NCBI GenBank assembly: GCA_022316685.1
Contig: JAKJHU010000033.1
Span: forward strand, 3,462,321 to 3,526,320
Reading direction: 5' to 3'
DNA: 64,000 bases
DNA from: Progne subis subis
Lineage: Eukaryota; Chordata; Aves; Passeriformes; Hirundinidae
The notes under the pieces: model-generated
Databases searched by the model: none
Told to the model about the DNA's origin: nothing
What the model saw: the letters and a program-made list of their open reading frames with translations, nothing else
Shown: piece after piece, positions 25,667 through 38,600 of the stretch
Layout: every line of letters starts with the position of its first letter
How positions within the stretch are numbered: the first letter of the stretch is position 1
Translations under genes and position numbers: made by a program

Positions 25667-27076
25667 CTCCAGAAGGGACCTAGGAGAGGACACCTCTTCC
25701 TCAGTGGCTCATGCCCTGTGGAACACTGAGCCATTTAGGACAGCAGGGGATTCTTTGTAAGATGTTTTAAGAGAAAACATATGGCTCCTGTATTAGCTGA
25801 GCCAAAACCAGGCCACTTGGCTACTCAGAGTGGGATGGCAGCAGCAAACCAGTCTGGCTCTTCCTTCGTTTTTCTTTGCTGAGCTCTCACCTCCCACATT
25901 CAGTCTGTACCACACTGACTGCCATCACCTCCCACCACAGGGACCCAGAGCCTGAGATCTCCAAGCAAGGAACTCTTTGTCCTGGCCACTGGCAAAACTG
26001 ATTCAGATGAAGTCTGTATTCCTCCTGGAATGGCAAAGAACTATCCATGCCTATCAAAAATTACCCCAGAGCTAAAATGACTCATTGTTATAAAACTCAT
26101 CAACACCCACTTCCCTCCTCTTGACGTCTTTAGGACCCTCTCACAAAATGCCATGGAAAAATAGTTTCTCAGCTAACAAAGTTTCCCATTCAAATTGTGG
26201 AGGATTTGGTAACATTAAGTTTTAACACAGTGTTTCCCATAAGTGGTTTACATATGCATTCCCTGTAACAAACCAGATAATTTTCCATTCATAGAAGAGC
26301 TGCCTTGCACGTTCTATTTTACCAAGGACCAAACTTTTAAACTGATCTATTTCCACAGGAGCAGAGAAAAGCAGAGTCAGGAAGACACCATTTAATGAGC
26401 ACAAGCCCATTACTGGTACTAGTCCTCAGGAGAAATTCAACTGGCATAAACCTAAATTGGTGCCATTTCTTCAATGATAATGGAGCAATGCTGCCTGACA
26501 CCAGCTGAGGATCTGATCCTGTTAACCTTCATTGACGCAGACATACGTTTCCCAAAGCATTTAGCTAACTGAAGAAATGAAATGTAGCTAAGACTGGAGG
26601 ATGAGGATGCAACTCTTGAGGAACAGGAGGGCAAAGGGAAACTAGAGGCTAAATTTCTGCCTCTCTGAAATGGTGATTCAGTGTCGCTATAGCAGGTATT
26701 CTTCGTGCTCACAGAGGTGAGATTTGGGCTGACTCTCATTGCTGACCTGCACCACAACCCTTCCCAAGTTCTGTGGTCTTTATCACCTCCTAAACCAAGG
26801 CACTGTGTATCCCTGACATTCCCCAAACAGGACAACAGCTTTGAGCCTCAGCCTCTCACTCTGCAGATGCCACTCCGACACCCCTGGGTGACACCTTTGC
26901 CATCCTGTAGGGCCCTGCAATATCTCATTCACTTAAGAAATAACCCTAATAGTTAATCACATGCCACCCAAGCATCTGGATTTTGGGAAGACATGAGCAC
27001 ATGGTAACCTGTGTTTCCATTAGGTGGTTTGGGTAGAGATTTGAAAAGACTCCAAAGTATATTACAACAGTTACCT
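25667..27076. other. Unique spacer between the two duplicated segments
   Basis: About 1.4 kb of noncoding sequence. It contains a minus-strand open frame of 127 codons (26835 to 26452) rich in serine and arginine with no recognisable domain, overlapped by an 83-codon frame on the other strand. Both are taken as chance frames. Confidence 0.6.
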
Positions 27077-27218
27077 CCAGCTTTGGTGGAATTTTCGGGG
27101 AAGAAAGGCATAAGATAGACACAAATCTCCTTTGGACTGAGGCCACATCAGCTGTTACCTGTGCAGCCCATTCTAAATGCCAACTTGCTCAGTTATAAAA
27201 GAAAGAAAGTGGACTCAT
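27077..27218 (+). repeat. Local direct duplication, copy B
   Basis: This is the 142-bp partner of 25524-25666, offset by about 1553 bp. The near identity contrasts with the heavy decay of the repeats elsewhere in the window. That implies a recent event, gene conversion, or an assembly artefact. There is no sign of a target-site duplication or poly(A), which argues against retrotransposition. Confidence 0.95.
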
Positions 27219-27838
27219 AAATCCACAGTTTTTCTCCAAACACATCCATAGAGCATCTCTGCCACTGGGAAGCTCCCACAACACAAGGACCAAGCTTCCA
27301 TTGTGCAAAAACTTTCTAAATCAAAACAAGTGTCTAATTTGATGAGTAATCACCAAGGGGAAAAAAATGCATGAAATAAGTTCAGAGCTGAATAAAGCAC
27401 GAAAAGTGCTTTACAAAACCTTTTTAAATACAGACACGTTTGATGAAGATGATGCAGAAGTGGCAGGACTATGGATAGAACTGAGAATCTCTCACACTAT
27501 TTAGCAGCAGAATAATAATTCCTATTATTTAACAGCCATTACTGGCAGGGGGTAACAATATCAAAATGCCTGATTGAAGGTGTTTTAACAGATCCCACAA
27601 AATTTTAATATTTTCCTAATCGAGGACTACATATTTGTTAGTGGAGGTATCTCAGTATGACCACACAGAACATCACAACCACATTAGAGCACCCAAGGAG
27701 ACAGGACTGAGAAAAACACCAAGAACAGGTAAGCAAAGATGATCATTAATTAGTGATTCTTCTACCATGAAATTCCTTCTCTTAGTATGATTCGCTAGTG
27801 TGCAAGGCATGGTTCCTTTCACACTGAACAATTTCTTT

Positions 27839-27911
27839 GGCTGGTTGGGGTGGTTTTGTTGGGGTTTTTTATTTTGGTGGTTTTATATATATATGTGTTT
27901 TGGTTTTTTTT
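27839..27911. repeat. G/T-rich low-complexity tract with (TA)n
   Basis: Contains GGTTGGGGTGG, TTTTGTTGGGG and TTTTGG words, then a TATATATATATG run and TTTTGGTTTTTTTT. It is of the same type as the tracts at 9.13, 33.07 and 53.33 kb. Confidence 0.8.
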
Positions 27912-28211
27912 ACTAACTCCACTGCAAGAGGAGACTGTGTAGGTGTTTTTAATAAAAGGTATGTCTCAGAACCAGGTTATCCAAGAGAATGGGGCCTTTT
28001 CTAATTTCAGCTTCAGTCTGTAAGCAAATACCCCCAGTTTAATAAATCTGTTTTATTATGATGGGATTTCTCTTTCCTTCACAGTCTTGTTTGTGCATCA
28101 GGGAGTAACAGCAATAAAATCTCACGTTCCACCAGAAGGAAATATGTTCCTAATTTTAGTTAACAACCTGGAAAAATGTTTCCCTTGTTGTGAAGAGTGC
28201 ACCAGTCTGCA

Positions 28212-28233
28212 GGGGGGAAAGAGGGCGGGGGGG
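28212..28233 (+). other. G-run cluster, potential G-quadruplex
   Basis: Runs of six, three and seven G occur within 22 bases (28212-28217, 28223-28225, 28227-28233). The first and last can each supply two G-triplets, so an intramolecular quadruplex on the plus strand is possible. There is no promoter or gene next to it. Confidence 0.5.
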
Positions 28234-29490
28234 AAGGAGAGATACTTTTGTCAATAGCTCCTGTGCTTCCTGACAGGTTTGATCTGTTTCAAACCTCCCT
28301 TTGGTTTCATCTCTTTTCAAAACTGAGATCTGTATTCCAGCTTTTGCTATGACCTCTCAGTCATTAGGATTCTGACACTGGTAGCTTTTCTCTTAGAAAA
28401 GGTATCCTGCTGGTTTTGGATATGAAAATCCAGACCAAGAAAGAACTGGGATGTGGTGTTGCCCATTTTACTCCTTCTCTTGCTTCCTTCTAAGTTGACC
28501 TTTAAGGGCAATTTGTTTGCTCCTCTATAGGGAGATAACAAAAGGTCAATGCAACACTCCCAAGATACAGCTCCCAAAAGTCATTAGCAGGGGAATATTG
28601 TGAACGTTTGCTCTGCTACCTGAGAACACTCCTCTTGCACCCACTTTAGATAGCTGGGCTTTCCAAGGTATCTTGTCTAAAAGGAAGAATCAGGCATATC
28701 CAAAGCAGCAGCCTACCATTTGTCAGTGTTATGGGTCATGGCTTGAACATTTTTATGAAGGACATTTGCCCACTATGGCAGAGCTGTATGAAGAAGTTGT
28801 GACACCAAAACCAACCCTGAACAGCCAGAGTGGAACCTTGGGCTGTGAGTTCAGCTGCCTAAGGGAACTTGAGAGAAGATAAAGGTGACGCTATTGTTCA
28901 ATCACTCTAGGTCTAGAAAAAGCAAATAAGACTGAGGGATAAGAAAGAATCCACATGAAAGCCAAATTCATCAGCTGTCCTGAAAATCATCCCTGGCTGG
29001 GTAGGGGACTCCATAGCCCAAAAGCTTTTCTGCTGAAGTCAGGTTTGCACAGACCTCCCCTCACCAACCAAGAATAGAGGAGAATTTGGTTGTGTGGCTT
29101 AAGTCTGGTCAGAGGCAGTGAGCACCCATCCTCCCTCACACAAACTGGCTCAGTTTTAAACCCCCTACCCTGGGAAGGCCACTTCCATGTCACAGTCACA
29201 TAAAGGGCAGCTGAGGAGGTGCCACAATCCATCAAAGACCCCCAAAGCACTCCCCAGACTCATTGCTGAGGCCTTGCAGCAGAGTACTGCTGGTGATGGG
29301 ATGCAACAGATGCAGAGTCTGTTGCAAGAGACTGTGTCAAACCTGCCCCTGCCAGGGCAGGTACCCGGTGTTCCCACCCAGCCCAAATGTATATTAACCC
29401 ATTGAACTCTGTGGTTTTGGGGGTTTCTCACTACTATGACCAGATGGAGAGGATGAATGGAACACCATTGGGACGTGCAGAGTGGTGATC

Positions 29491-29567
29491 TTTTCTGTTC
29501 AATCTGTCTCTGTCACTCTCTTTCTCTCCACCCACCTCTTTTTCTATTTCTTTCTCCCTCTCTCTCA
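29491..29567. repeat. Pyrimidine-rich low-complexity tract
   Basis: CTCT/TTTCTC-rich on the plus strand, interrupted by ACCCACC. No good AG acceptor follows directly. Confidence 0.75.
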
Positions 29568-31982
29568 TATTTACTATTATACAAAATCCATACTATTAGC
29601 TTTGGCATATGGTCTCATTTGCACCTTAAATTGGGCAGAGGCATTTCTAATGATTTTAATAACTGGATCATGACACCTCTATAGTGCTGGAGGATGACCC
29701 GTAGCAAACAGGGACTCTGGATTTATTTGGAATAATGTAGAGAGGCAGCATTCCCTTTGTTCTGGCAAAACAGACTTCTTCACACCTTAAAACAGAGAAG
29801 AAAACAACTTCATGCTTGCAGGCACAGAGATAATTTGCTTCCAACAGCAATAATATAGTCCTAACCACAGAATCATTTCCATATACCATGAAAAAAAAAA
29901 AAAAATTATCACTTGAAGACCAGAAATAAGTAGAATCACCAAAGTGTTATTCCATTTCATATATTATTCCATACTTCCTTGATAGGGAATACTGACATTT
30001 TATAGCCACTTAGGGTTGCATTTAGAGCATACATAAGTGCATCTTTTGCTGAATTCAGGCACTTGCAGTATGCATCTATGATTAAGAGAATAATGAGTGA
30101 TTCAGACTACTTACTATCCAGGGACTTCCAAATCTTGCATATGGAGATGTACAACTTCATAGCATAAGCAGCATTCTACAAAGTCTGACTGATACTTTTC
30201 CTTCTCCTGAAAGAAAAAAAAAGGAGCACACCTGATAGATGCAGCAAGAAATCATCCTCTGAAATACAGCATGAAACAGCTCAAGATAGTCAGGAAGAGA
30301 ACTAATAGATTCAGACACTCAGATTGGGCTTTAGCTGAAGAAGCTTTTTCCTTGTTAACTGCTTTTCATTGTGCAAGTCTTTCTTGATTTCTACAGCTTT
30401 TGAAGCAAGATAACAGCATTACAGTCAAGGTTTGTTGAGGCCTAAACCTCATATTTAAGCTGTGTTGTTCCTGTTCCAAACCTAATCAACTTGTAGATTT
30501 TAGACTCTGACCTCAGTTCTCTTTGCTTTTGAATGCATGACATTAGCGATCACTTGCCTGGTGACTTGCAGCACATTGTTACACTCTCCTACACACGTGA
30601 AGTTTGAAATGATTTATTGAGTCACAAATTTAAAATTGTAATGTTTTTGAAAACCACAATGACATTTTCATACTGGGAGAATAACTTATCTAAAAACATT
30701 ACATCCACAGATGACAATTACAAAAAGTCACTATTAGAAGAACTCAAATATTTGCCCTGTAAATGGGAATATACTTCCTCTAGACTGAAAGGAACACACA
30801 AAGAATATCAACTGTAAAAAGCACTATTTGATACTTAGGAGAGAAAGCATCCCTGCTAAATTAGGTCAGGGTCCAAACATCAAGAGGAAAAAACCCAGCC
30901 AAGTCAGTAAGGAGTTTTTAAATGCTTTTTTCCAGTATGGTAATCATGTTTGTATCAGGTCTTCAGATTCATTTGCTAGGCACACAATTAGGGACTTTGG
31001 TGGTTGTCTCTGTGCCATGTGAATTCCAGAAAGCCCCGGTCTCAGCAGAAGTGCCATGTCTTGGTGGAATAGAGGGAAGGAGGAGAGTTTATTTTGATGA
31101 AATCCGTGACCATTCTGGAGCACATGTCTGCATTGTGCTTATTGCAGTGAAGTGTCTTGTCAGCTGCTTTTTGCAGATGTTCGGCATGCATATGGAGAGA
31201 ACTACCTGATGGAGGGCGTGGATCCATCGGGAATGTGGGGACTTGTGATAGTGCTCAAGTGTGTTACTTCAACTCTGGCACCACCAAGAACACTGCTCTG
31301 GGGGCACTGCTCTCCAGTGCATATCAAATGCAAGGCAAATTCCCACTAAAAGCAGCTTTTCCAGCACACCAAATAAATGCATATGGATCCAGCGTAAAAT
31401 CTGAGATGGACTTTTAGATATGGCCCATTTTTGATTTCTTCTAAGCAGGAATGGGGCCAGCCTAGTTTATAACAAATCTCTGCACAGGCCCTTTTCAAAA
31501 AAACCTATCTCAGTTGATCCAGTTGGCTGAAAATCCAGCAATATTTCTCTCTCTATCCCTTGAAAGAGCAGCGAGGCTAGCTAAAGAATTCCACTGGCTC
31601 AAAATAGATTGCAGCATATGTTCATTTTTCTCAAACCTTTCCTAAAGCCCATCTCACAGGCAGAGATTCCTTTGGTTGCTTTCTAAGAAGAAAAATTTGC
31701 TATGGCACAGTCAGCAGCCATGTTTTGGCCAGGACAGATTGTTGGCCAGTGAGTAGGTGTGGGCATGCTGAAAACCATGTTTTTCACCCATATGGCCAAC
31801 AGATGGGTTAGGAGAAACTTTTTCAGAAGAAACACATGTCACTTACGCTATGGCTGCTTGGAACAACAACAACAGATGATACCAGTCACTGCTCACCAGG
31901 TCCTTCATGCCCTCACAGCTTCTTCCAGATTACATTTCCATCCTCTTTTCCCTCTGCACCTGTACCAAGCTACAGTTGTTCT

Positions 31983-31994
31983 CACACACACACA
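31983..31994. repeat. (CA)6 dinucleotide repeat
   Basis: Six CA units directly followed by AAAAGGGG. A short microsatellite. Confidence 0.9.
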
Positions 31995-33071
31995 CAAAAG
32001 GGGAAAACAAAACCAAAGAACAGAGGAGAGCAATGATGTTTTTTGCACACAGCTTTGAAGTTATGCACAAAATAAAACATTGATTTCTCTAAGTTTCCAC
32101 CATGAAGCACACTGTGATTCTTAGGAAGTATTTAGGTAGATGGCGAATTTGGACACACCAAGAACAAACATTGCAAAGTGACTGGAGAGGTGCAATGAAC
32201 CACACTCAGCTTTTTCTTCCAGTGAGTCACCATCTGGTCACTGTTGTTTAATTTTATGACCAATAAGGACAATTTTGTTAAATTGAGAATACCTTGTTCA
32301 TTCCTACTCTTGAGCTCCATACTTCTCTTTCTCTCTCTCTGACCCTCCCCATCAAAAAGTAATATTCTGTTTTTGCCAATTTAATTCTGAAATCCAAGGC
32401 TTTCACTTGAAATTCCCTTTTGACACACATCCAGCCAAACATTCCCACTTGCTGGTTATTTAAATAATATAATTGGATCACATTTTCCCAGCCTTCTTTG
32501 GTGATTCTATCAGGAATGTGTAGGTCCCCATGGAGCTCTTATCTTTATCAGGGAGAAATAAGTCTGACTTTTCTTACTCTTTTTATTGTAGTTGAAGCTT
32601 GGAAATCAGGACTAATCTGTGATTGCTCAGCACTGCTTTCCCTTCAACAGTGATTACATGTTTTCTCAATTTTATTCCTCAAACCTGAGCACTGCTGTGA
32701 GCAAGGCCCTCGTTCCCCAAGCCTTCTAGCAATAACACTACCTTCTTTGATTTATACAACATTTCTCTTACAAGATTGCTTAGAATACTTATGGTATCCT
32801 GAAATGCACCTGAATACAGGTTGCCTTTTTATTTTTTTACTTTACTTTTTCCCTTCAGTTAAACTCCCAAGTCTCTTCCCTTTTCAATATGCGGCTTTCA
32901 ACATCCTTTCTTCTGAAATGTACCTGGTTTTTTTTCCCTTCATATTGCTGCATCTTCTCATTCTGCTGTTATCTATATTAAGCTGCTTTCCAAACTGCAG
33001 CCATTGGAGTTAATCTAGAATTCAGTTCTTCATATGCCTGTTGCAAAATTTCAATTATTCATTCCTATGTA

Positions 33072-33136
33072 AGGTGGGGTTGGTTTTTTTTGTGTCGTTT
33101 TCATTGTGGGTTTGGGGTTTTTTATTTTTATTTTTT
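33072..33136. repeat. G/T-rich low-complexity tract
   Basis: Contains GGTGGGGTTGG followed by T8, GTGGGTTTGGGG and T-rich sequence. It resembles the tract at 27.84 kb. Confidence 0.8.
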
Positions 33137-35528
33137 CATCATCTGTGACTGGAGAATTTACTTTTTAACTGCTGACATTCGAGTCATTTACTCGCTTAAT
33201 ACAACCCCAGGGAGTTCTGCACTAATCTCATCAGCATTTCATATTTTCTTTTGTTTTGGCATGTTCCCTTTCTCCATGAAGTCATACTGTCCCCATGAAA
33301 ATTCGAAGAAGCTATTGAACAGATGGAGGAAAGAAAATTGAAAATCAAAAAGAGGAAATCAATAGCTATGCATGGTTATTTGTTTGATGTTTTCATACCC
33401 CCTGGTTCTCCAACCAGGAATAGGATAAGCCAATATCAGACCGACATTGCTTTCCTTTATGCCATGGCATCCGCTCTCTGTGAGCTGATTTAAGGAGCCA
33501 CAGAACCTATTCACACTTTTGTAAGTCAACCTATTGCACTTTGAGTTCCCACCTCCCACTGGCACCCAGTAATTGAGATGCTGAATTCTGGTTCACCCCA
33601 GTATGAGAGGAAACAGGTCTGCTGTAGCTGAACTTGAACTGACTTGCTGCGTTGGGCTGTGCTGAGAGCATCCTTGGGGGCTGTTACTGTGTCTCTGCTC
33701 ACATCCACAGATGCAGCAAATTGGTAACTTGCAACTGTGGGAAAATCAGTTCCAGCTCAGACTGCACCACCAGTCTGGCATCTTTTGTTAAAACATTTGC
33801 TTTAGCTTAAAGAAAACAATCTTTAAATGCAAAAACCCACTCAATAGACAGTGTCACAGAAGCCTTAACAAACAACCCCATTACAGGAACCAGAACCATA
33901 TTTCAAGGGCAAACTATTTTTAAGTATCTGTGCAACATGGTACTCCACATTCAAAAAACAGTGAAGGCTTTTGGATACAGATCCAAGGCACAGCAGGAAA
34001 GAACTTGTCTGTAACTGGGTGGTATTAGTATAAATGCAACTATGATTTTTTTTCATGACAAAACTATGACAACACTAAGTTTGCTCCATTGCTTGAAGGC
34101 AGTGTGTAAGCAGGTCAGCACAACCACAGTTTGTCTTACATCGAGATAACGCTGCAATGTATTGAAATGCAACAATGTATTTTGTATGGTCAGAAGGTAG
34201 AAGCAGACAGGCAAAAATATCAGGTCCCCTTCTGTATTGGTATGACTCCTGTTCAAACACAGCCAAACCCTTATGAGTCCCCTTGTATACTCCTAGTATA
34301 GAAAATCATAATAAAAATATGAAACAAAAAAGCTGTAGCATAAATTTAAAGTCTTATACCAATCAAGATGGAGAAAAAATTATTTTACTGCAATATTTCA
34401 AAAGCTCACTTATTCTTCCCCTCCTAGAAGTTAAAAATATTTCTTTTTATTTTTAACTGGTATAGCTGAATTCTAGCAAATTGCCATCCAATAAAAAGTT
34501 GTTTTCTTGATAGCAAAAAGGTAAACTATACCCTTCATCTCCAAACATGTCGATCTTGTAACCCAGATTTTCTGTTTGTACTGTTGTCTGTTACTTCCTG
34601 TGTCCTTTCTCCCTCCTGTAAAGTGCAATCCCAGGCAGTCAGGGTGGGCAACAGAAGCACTCCAGTGACGCGTTGTCTCTGTGACACACGTGGTGCTGCT
34701 GGCTTTGGAAACTGGTGTTCCTCTACTGGAGCTCACTGATGATTCAGCCATGCTCTCGAGGAGCTCTCTTTTTTTGGCACAACATATGCTTTTTCCATAC
34801 AGAAGATAGATAAACAGACTCCTCAGCCACAGAGTAGCTCACACAGAGGCTTCCAGTCCTCCTTGTCCACATTCAGCCTTTACATATGTGACTGTGGTTT
34901 GTAGAGAGGGGGGAAAGAGGGGAAAGCTTTTGATTTCCATAATTGCAGATTTTTCTTAATATTTGTCTCAGATGCATCACAGGAGCAAGAAACAGACATA
35001 AAGTGAAGGAATGAAATGTTTAGATGAGAATATAGCAAGTGTTAGATAAGCATGTCAATTAATCATAGCGAGATATTAAAAAAGTTGTCAGCATAGCAAT
35101 AACCACTGCATATTTATAGAAACATTTTCATTATCAGTGATTTGGATTTAACCCTTGGCCTGGAGAAGCAAAACACCACCTAGCAAAGATGTATCCCAGG
35201 CTTGGATTTAGTGGAAAATGTCCCTGATTGGCGTCAGCAGTTGCCTCTCTGACTCTTCTTAATAGCAGTTTTCTGTCCAGCCAAGGCACGAGGTAGAAGG
35301 ATGGGCTCAATTCGCCCTGCAGTTTTCCTCCACACGTTGACAGTCATTTTCTTCAATCCTTGAAGATTAGGATGACTGAATGGCTTCTGTGCTGGCCAAA
35401 TATCCTTAAGAAACTCACTCGACCACATATTTCAAGGCTTGCTATGCTGCTTAGTCACTTACTAAATGTGTTTCATAGCTCTGGAAGAATGTCCTTCTTT
35501 TTTTTTTTTTTTCTGCTGGTATCTGAAG

Positions 35529-35609
35529 CAAACCAATAGAAGTGATGACTCCACATCTTTAAAGGGACACAGACCAAGGTCAGCGCCATCTCCCTCAGCT
35601 GCAGCTCAG
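35529..35609 (+). CDS. Candidate internal exon, 81 nt, host gene unknown
   Basis: A T15 run at 35498-35512 and TCTGCTGGTATCTGAAG make a plausible acceptor ending at 35528. The donor, CTCAG followed by GTAAGTAG at 35610, is close to consensus. The 81 nt are exactly 27 codons and open only in the zero-phase frame, from CAA ACC AAT to GCA GCT CAG. The peptide is hydrophilic and Ser/Pro/Ala-rich (for example GHRPRSAPSPSAAAQ), like a disordered linker. Its phase would allow direct splicing to the candidate exon at 46800, but not to the one at 42126. No family is recognised. The minus strand is also open across this region, so a chance origin is quite possible. Confidence 0.2.
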
Positions 35610-38600
35610 GTAAGTAGTTTTCTCTAGGGGGTTGCACTTCACATTTGCAGCTGGTTCTGATTGTACACAGCTGCTGCCATTTTTCTGATTGGAGTGAAGC
35701 AATGCAATGTAAAATGTAGTGTAAGATACTGAGAGACCCGGCACGTGGCTGGAAGGGCATAAATCAGCAGTGGTGACTGTGGGATGGGATGAGAGGTTAG
35801 TGCAGTCCAAAGAGCAGCAAGTGTGCACACAGTAATGGCAAATACTGCCCCTGTGAGCTGACTACATGCCTCTTTCCTGGAGTTTCCCTTCACCTGGAAC
35901 CAGATTTACTGAAGAATGTAGCTCTCTCTTTGTCTATCAGCATCTGCCATAGTTCAGATTTCCAGGCTGGTTTATGGCCTAGCAGCAAACAGGACAGAAG
36001 TGGGAAAGTCACTTCAATTACCGCAGGCAGTTATGATCATTATTTTAAGTTATTCCTTAGTTCTGAATCAAATCAAGTGAGCCATCTCCAGAGAGATGAT
36101 TCATAACCCTAAAAATTTCAGGTATTGTACTCCATTATTGATACAACTCATAGATCCTAAAGAAGCACAGCAAAATTCAAGCCATTCATAATTTAAGTAC
36201 TGAGCAAGGTAATACTGTGAAAGTAAGTGCCTAAGCTGCCTGAGCCTGGTAAATGGAGAGAAACACTTTCAAATGTCTCTTGGAGGGAGCCTTGTCTACC
36301 AAAACCTCCTACTTCCCACTGCTTTACCTCCCACCTTTTGTGTGATGTGTGACTTACTTTGCCTCCTCCTGAGATACAAAGCAATTTAGGTTTTCAAAAG
36401 CAGCAAAAATTAACAACAACCCTCACCCCAGGCTGATTAAATGTGTCCATTTGGCTCTTGGTGACGTTCAGCTTGAGCTAGACAGCAGCACAGCTCCTGT
36501 ATTGCATTCGTGTCTCATGGGCTGTGCAGAGCAGCCAGCACAGACTGATGGGTGTCCCAGGAGCTGCTGTGGGAAGGTGAGACATGCGTCCCTTAATTCC
36601 ACTTAATGTGCTGTACTCTTCTATAGATTAGTGAAAAATGGAATGGTGTTACAGCTCTCTGCCTTGAGAATCAGTGAGGATACTTGGCAATGGTGTCCCT
36701 GATGGAGCAAGAACATTTGTAATGTTAAGGATGAAATATTTAAGTTCCCATGGAAGGCACTTCAGGAAAAACCTTCTATTTACTCAATCTTATCCAGATT
36801 TTCCTCTGACTTTACAGACTGAGATTTGAGCCTAAATGGTGTCCTAAAACACTGCTCATTGGATATTTATTCCTTCCAAATCCAGTTCCACTAACAACAG
36901 GGTTTCACAGCACTTTATTTCCTTCAGGGTGACCGGTAGATTAGGAGAAAAGCAGCTCATGTACATACTTACTACATCTATATAAATATTAAGTAAGTAC
37001 ATGTGTGTGCATGTATGCTGAGTAAAAAAAAAAAAAAAGCATCTTAATTTATATTTGCCTCTAAGGATGGAGTCCCATCTAGGCTTCTATTCAGCATGCA
37101 TTTATGAATTTAAAAAAAAAAAAAAAATTGATTAAATTACACCTTAATGGATTTTAATTTTTCCCCCTCCCACAAATCTTCTATTATATATCCTGAGTTA
37201 TTTATTGCTTCCAAAACAGGAAAATACTCGCAGTATGAACTACTTAAAAAACTTTGTCATGTTCACATAGCACCAACACTGCTTTTAAGAACTATATTAG
37301 AGGCTTACTTTATTCCTTCTCCAAGTAATATTGATAGTATGATACATATTACAGGAGATTTTTTTTGTGCCAATGAAATTTGGATAAATCTGAAAATTAA
37401 GGTTTAAAGAGAAGAAGAGTTTGTATTTTTTTTTTCTAATGAGGGCAGAGATACATCAGAGCAAACAAAATGTGAAGAGAGGAAGCTGACCATCTCAGGA
37501 CAAAATGATACTGAAGGGAGCAACCATCTATCCTCTGCATGATAGCTTTAAAAAACTCCTGAAATTCAGGATCATCAAGCTTGGGAGAGTCTGTTATAAA
37601 CACCAGATTTGCTTCATGGCAAAAGGGAAAATTTTAGAGGCTTCATGTAATGTCTGATTATGATATCATATGCATCTGTTGAATTAGCCATTTTTTAATA
37701 TAAAGGTTCCTAAATTATTAACTTTTTCTAAAGTGATATTTGATGGGGAAAGTAATATCCGTATGAAGTATTAAGTGTTCCTGATGAAAGTAGCTGTATA
37801 AATCTGACAGAGCATAATTATTTTGCTGTCAAATATAGAAGATTTCATTTTCCCTGAACTATCTAGACCTCCAAATTTCAGAGACTATCATCAGGACAAG
37901 TAAGATTTATTTTGTCTCCAAAGGCACAGAAGATGCTTTTTGCTTAAAACACACGTCTAACAGTTAATTATATTTTTTTCTGGTGCAGTAGGTTAGGTTT
38001 TGAGTGATGGCTCTCTGATCACAGGCAAGGAAATGTTAACTGGTGTTTATTCCTTCTCATGTAATCACTTTGCCCAAGAGAAAGGATGTTTGTGGCTTGC
38101 AGAGGGCAGACAAGAATACCTTCACAGTATGCATCCACTTGCAGCATGAAAATCCCCAGGGCAGCTTTGGACTGTCCCCCTACAAGACCCCTGCAGGCAA
38201 TTTGATTCCTTTATTTTCAGTGAGAAGCCTTTTCTTCCTGCAATAATGTGTCCAGTGATGACAGAGTTTAACCTTTAAAGTAAAATTTAGCTGAGTCATG
38301 TCGTGCTTATTGAAGGAGTATAAGGACAACTAAAATCCCAAGTTCTTATCTGCCTTTTTCCCACTAAGGAGTTAATCTGTCCATCTCCAAAACTCCAAAT
38401 TAGACATAGACAGATGCACTTTTATCAAGGACTGCCTAACCAGGTTTCTAGATGAGTTACAGTAGCTATGGGAACTATAATTTTAAATTGTCTTGGATTT
38501 CTGCATGTTAGTTTTCAGCCAGAACATTGCATTACAGGAAGTCTTTTGCATTTAACTCTTTTAAGAAATTTTCTGAATCATTAATTTGTTCATTTCCATC

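Larger units (their letters stand above)
27219..35528. other. Long noncoding stretch
   Basis: No gene or interspersed repeat recognised in about 8.3 kb. Low-complexity items are a G/T tract with (TA)n at 27839-27911, a G-run cluster at 28212-28233, a pyrimidine tract at 29491-29567, an A15 run at 29891-29905, (CA)6 at 31983-31994, and a G/T tract at 33072-33136. Open frames reach 99 codons (31759-32058 +) and show no domain. Confidence 0.6.

Noticed and set aside
26452..26835. 127-codon minus-strand open frame
   Set aside because: Serine-rich without a motif, with an opposite-strand frame over the same bases. No splice or promoter context.
36958..37003. Bulged stem-loop in AT-rich sequence
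   Set aside because: Only two 6-bp helices with a bulge; no microRNA-like stem length.
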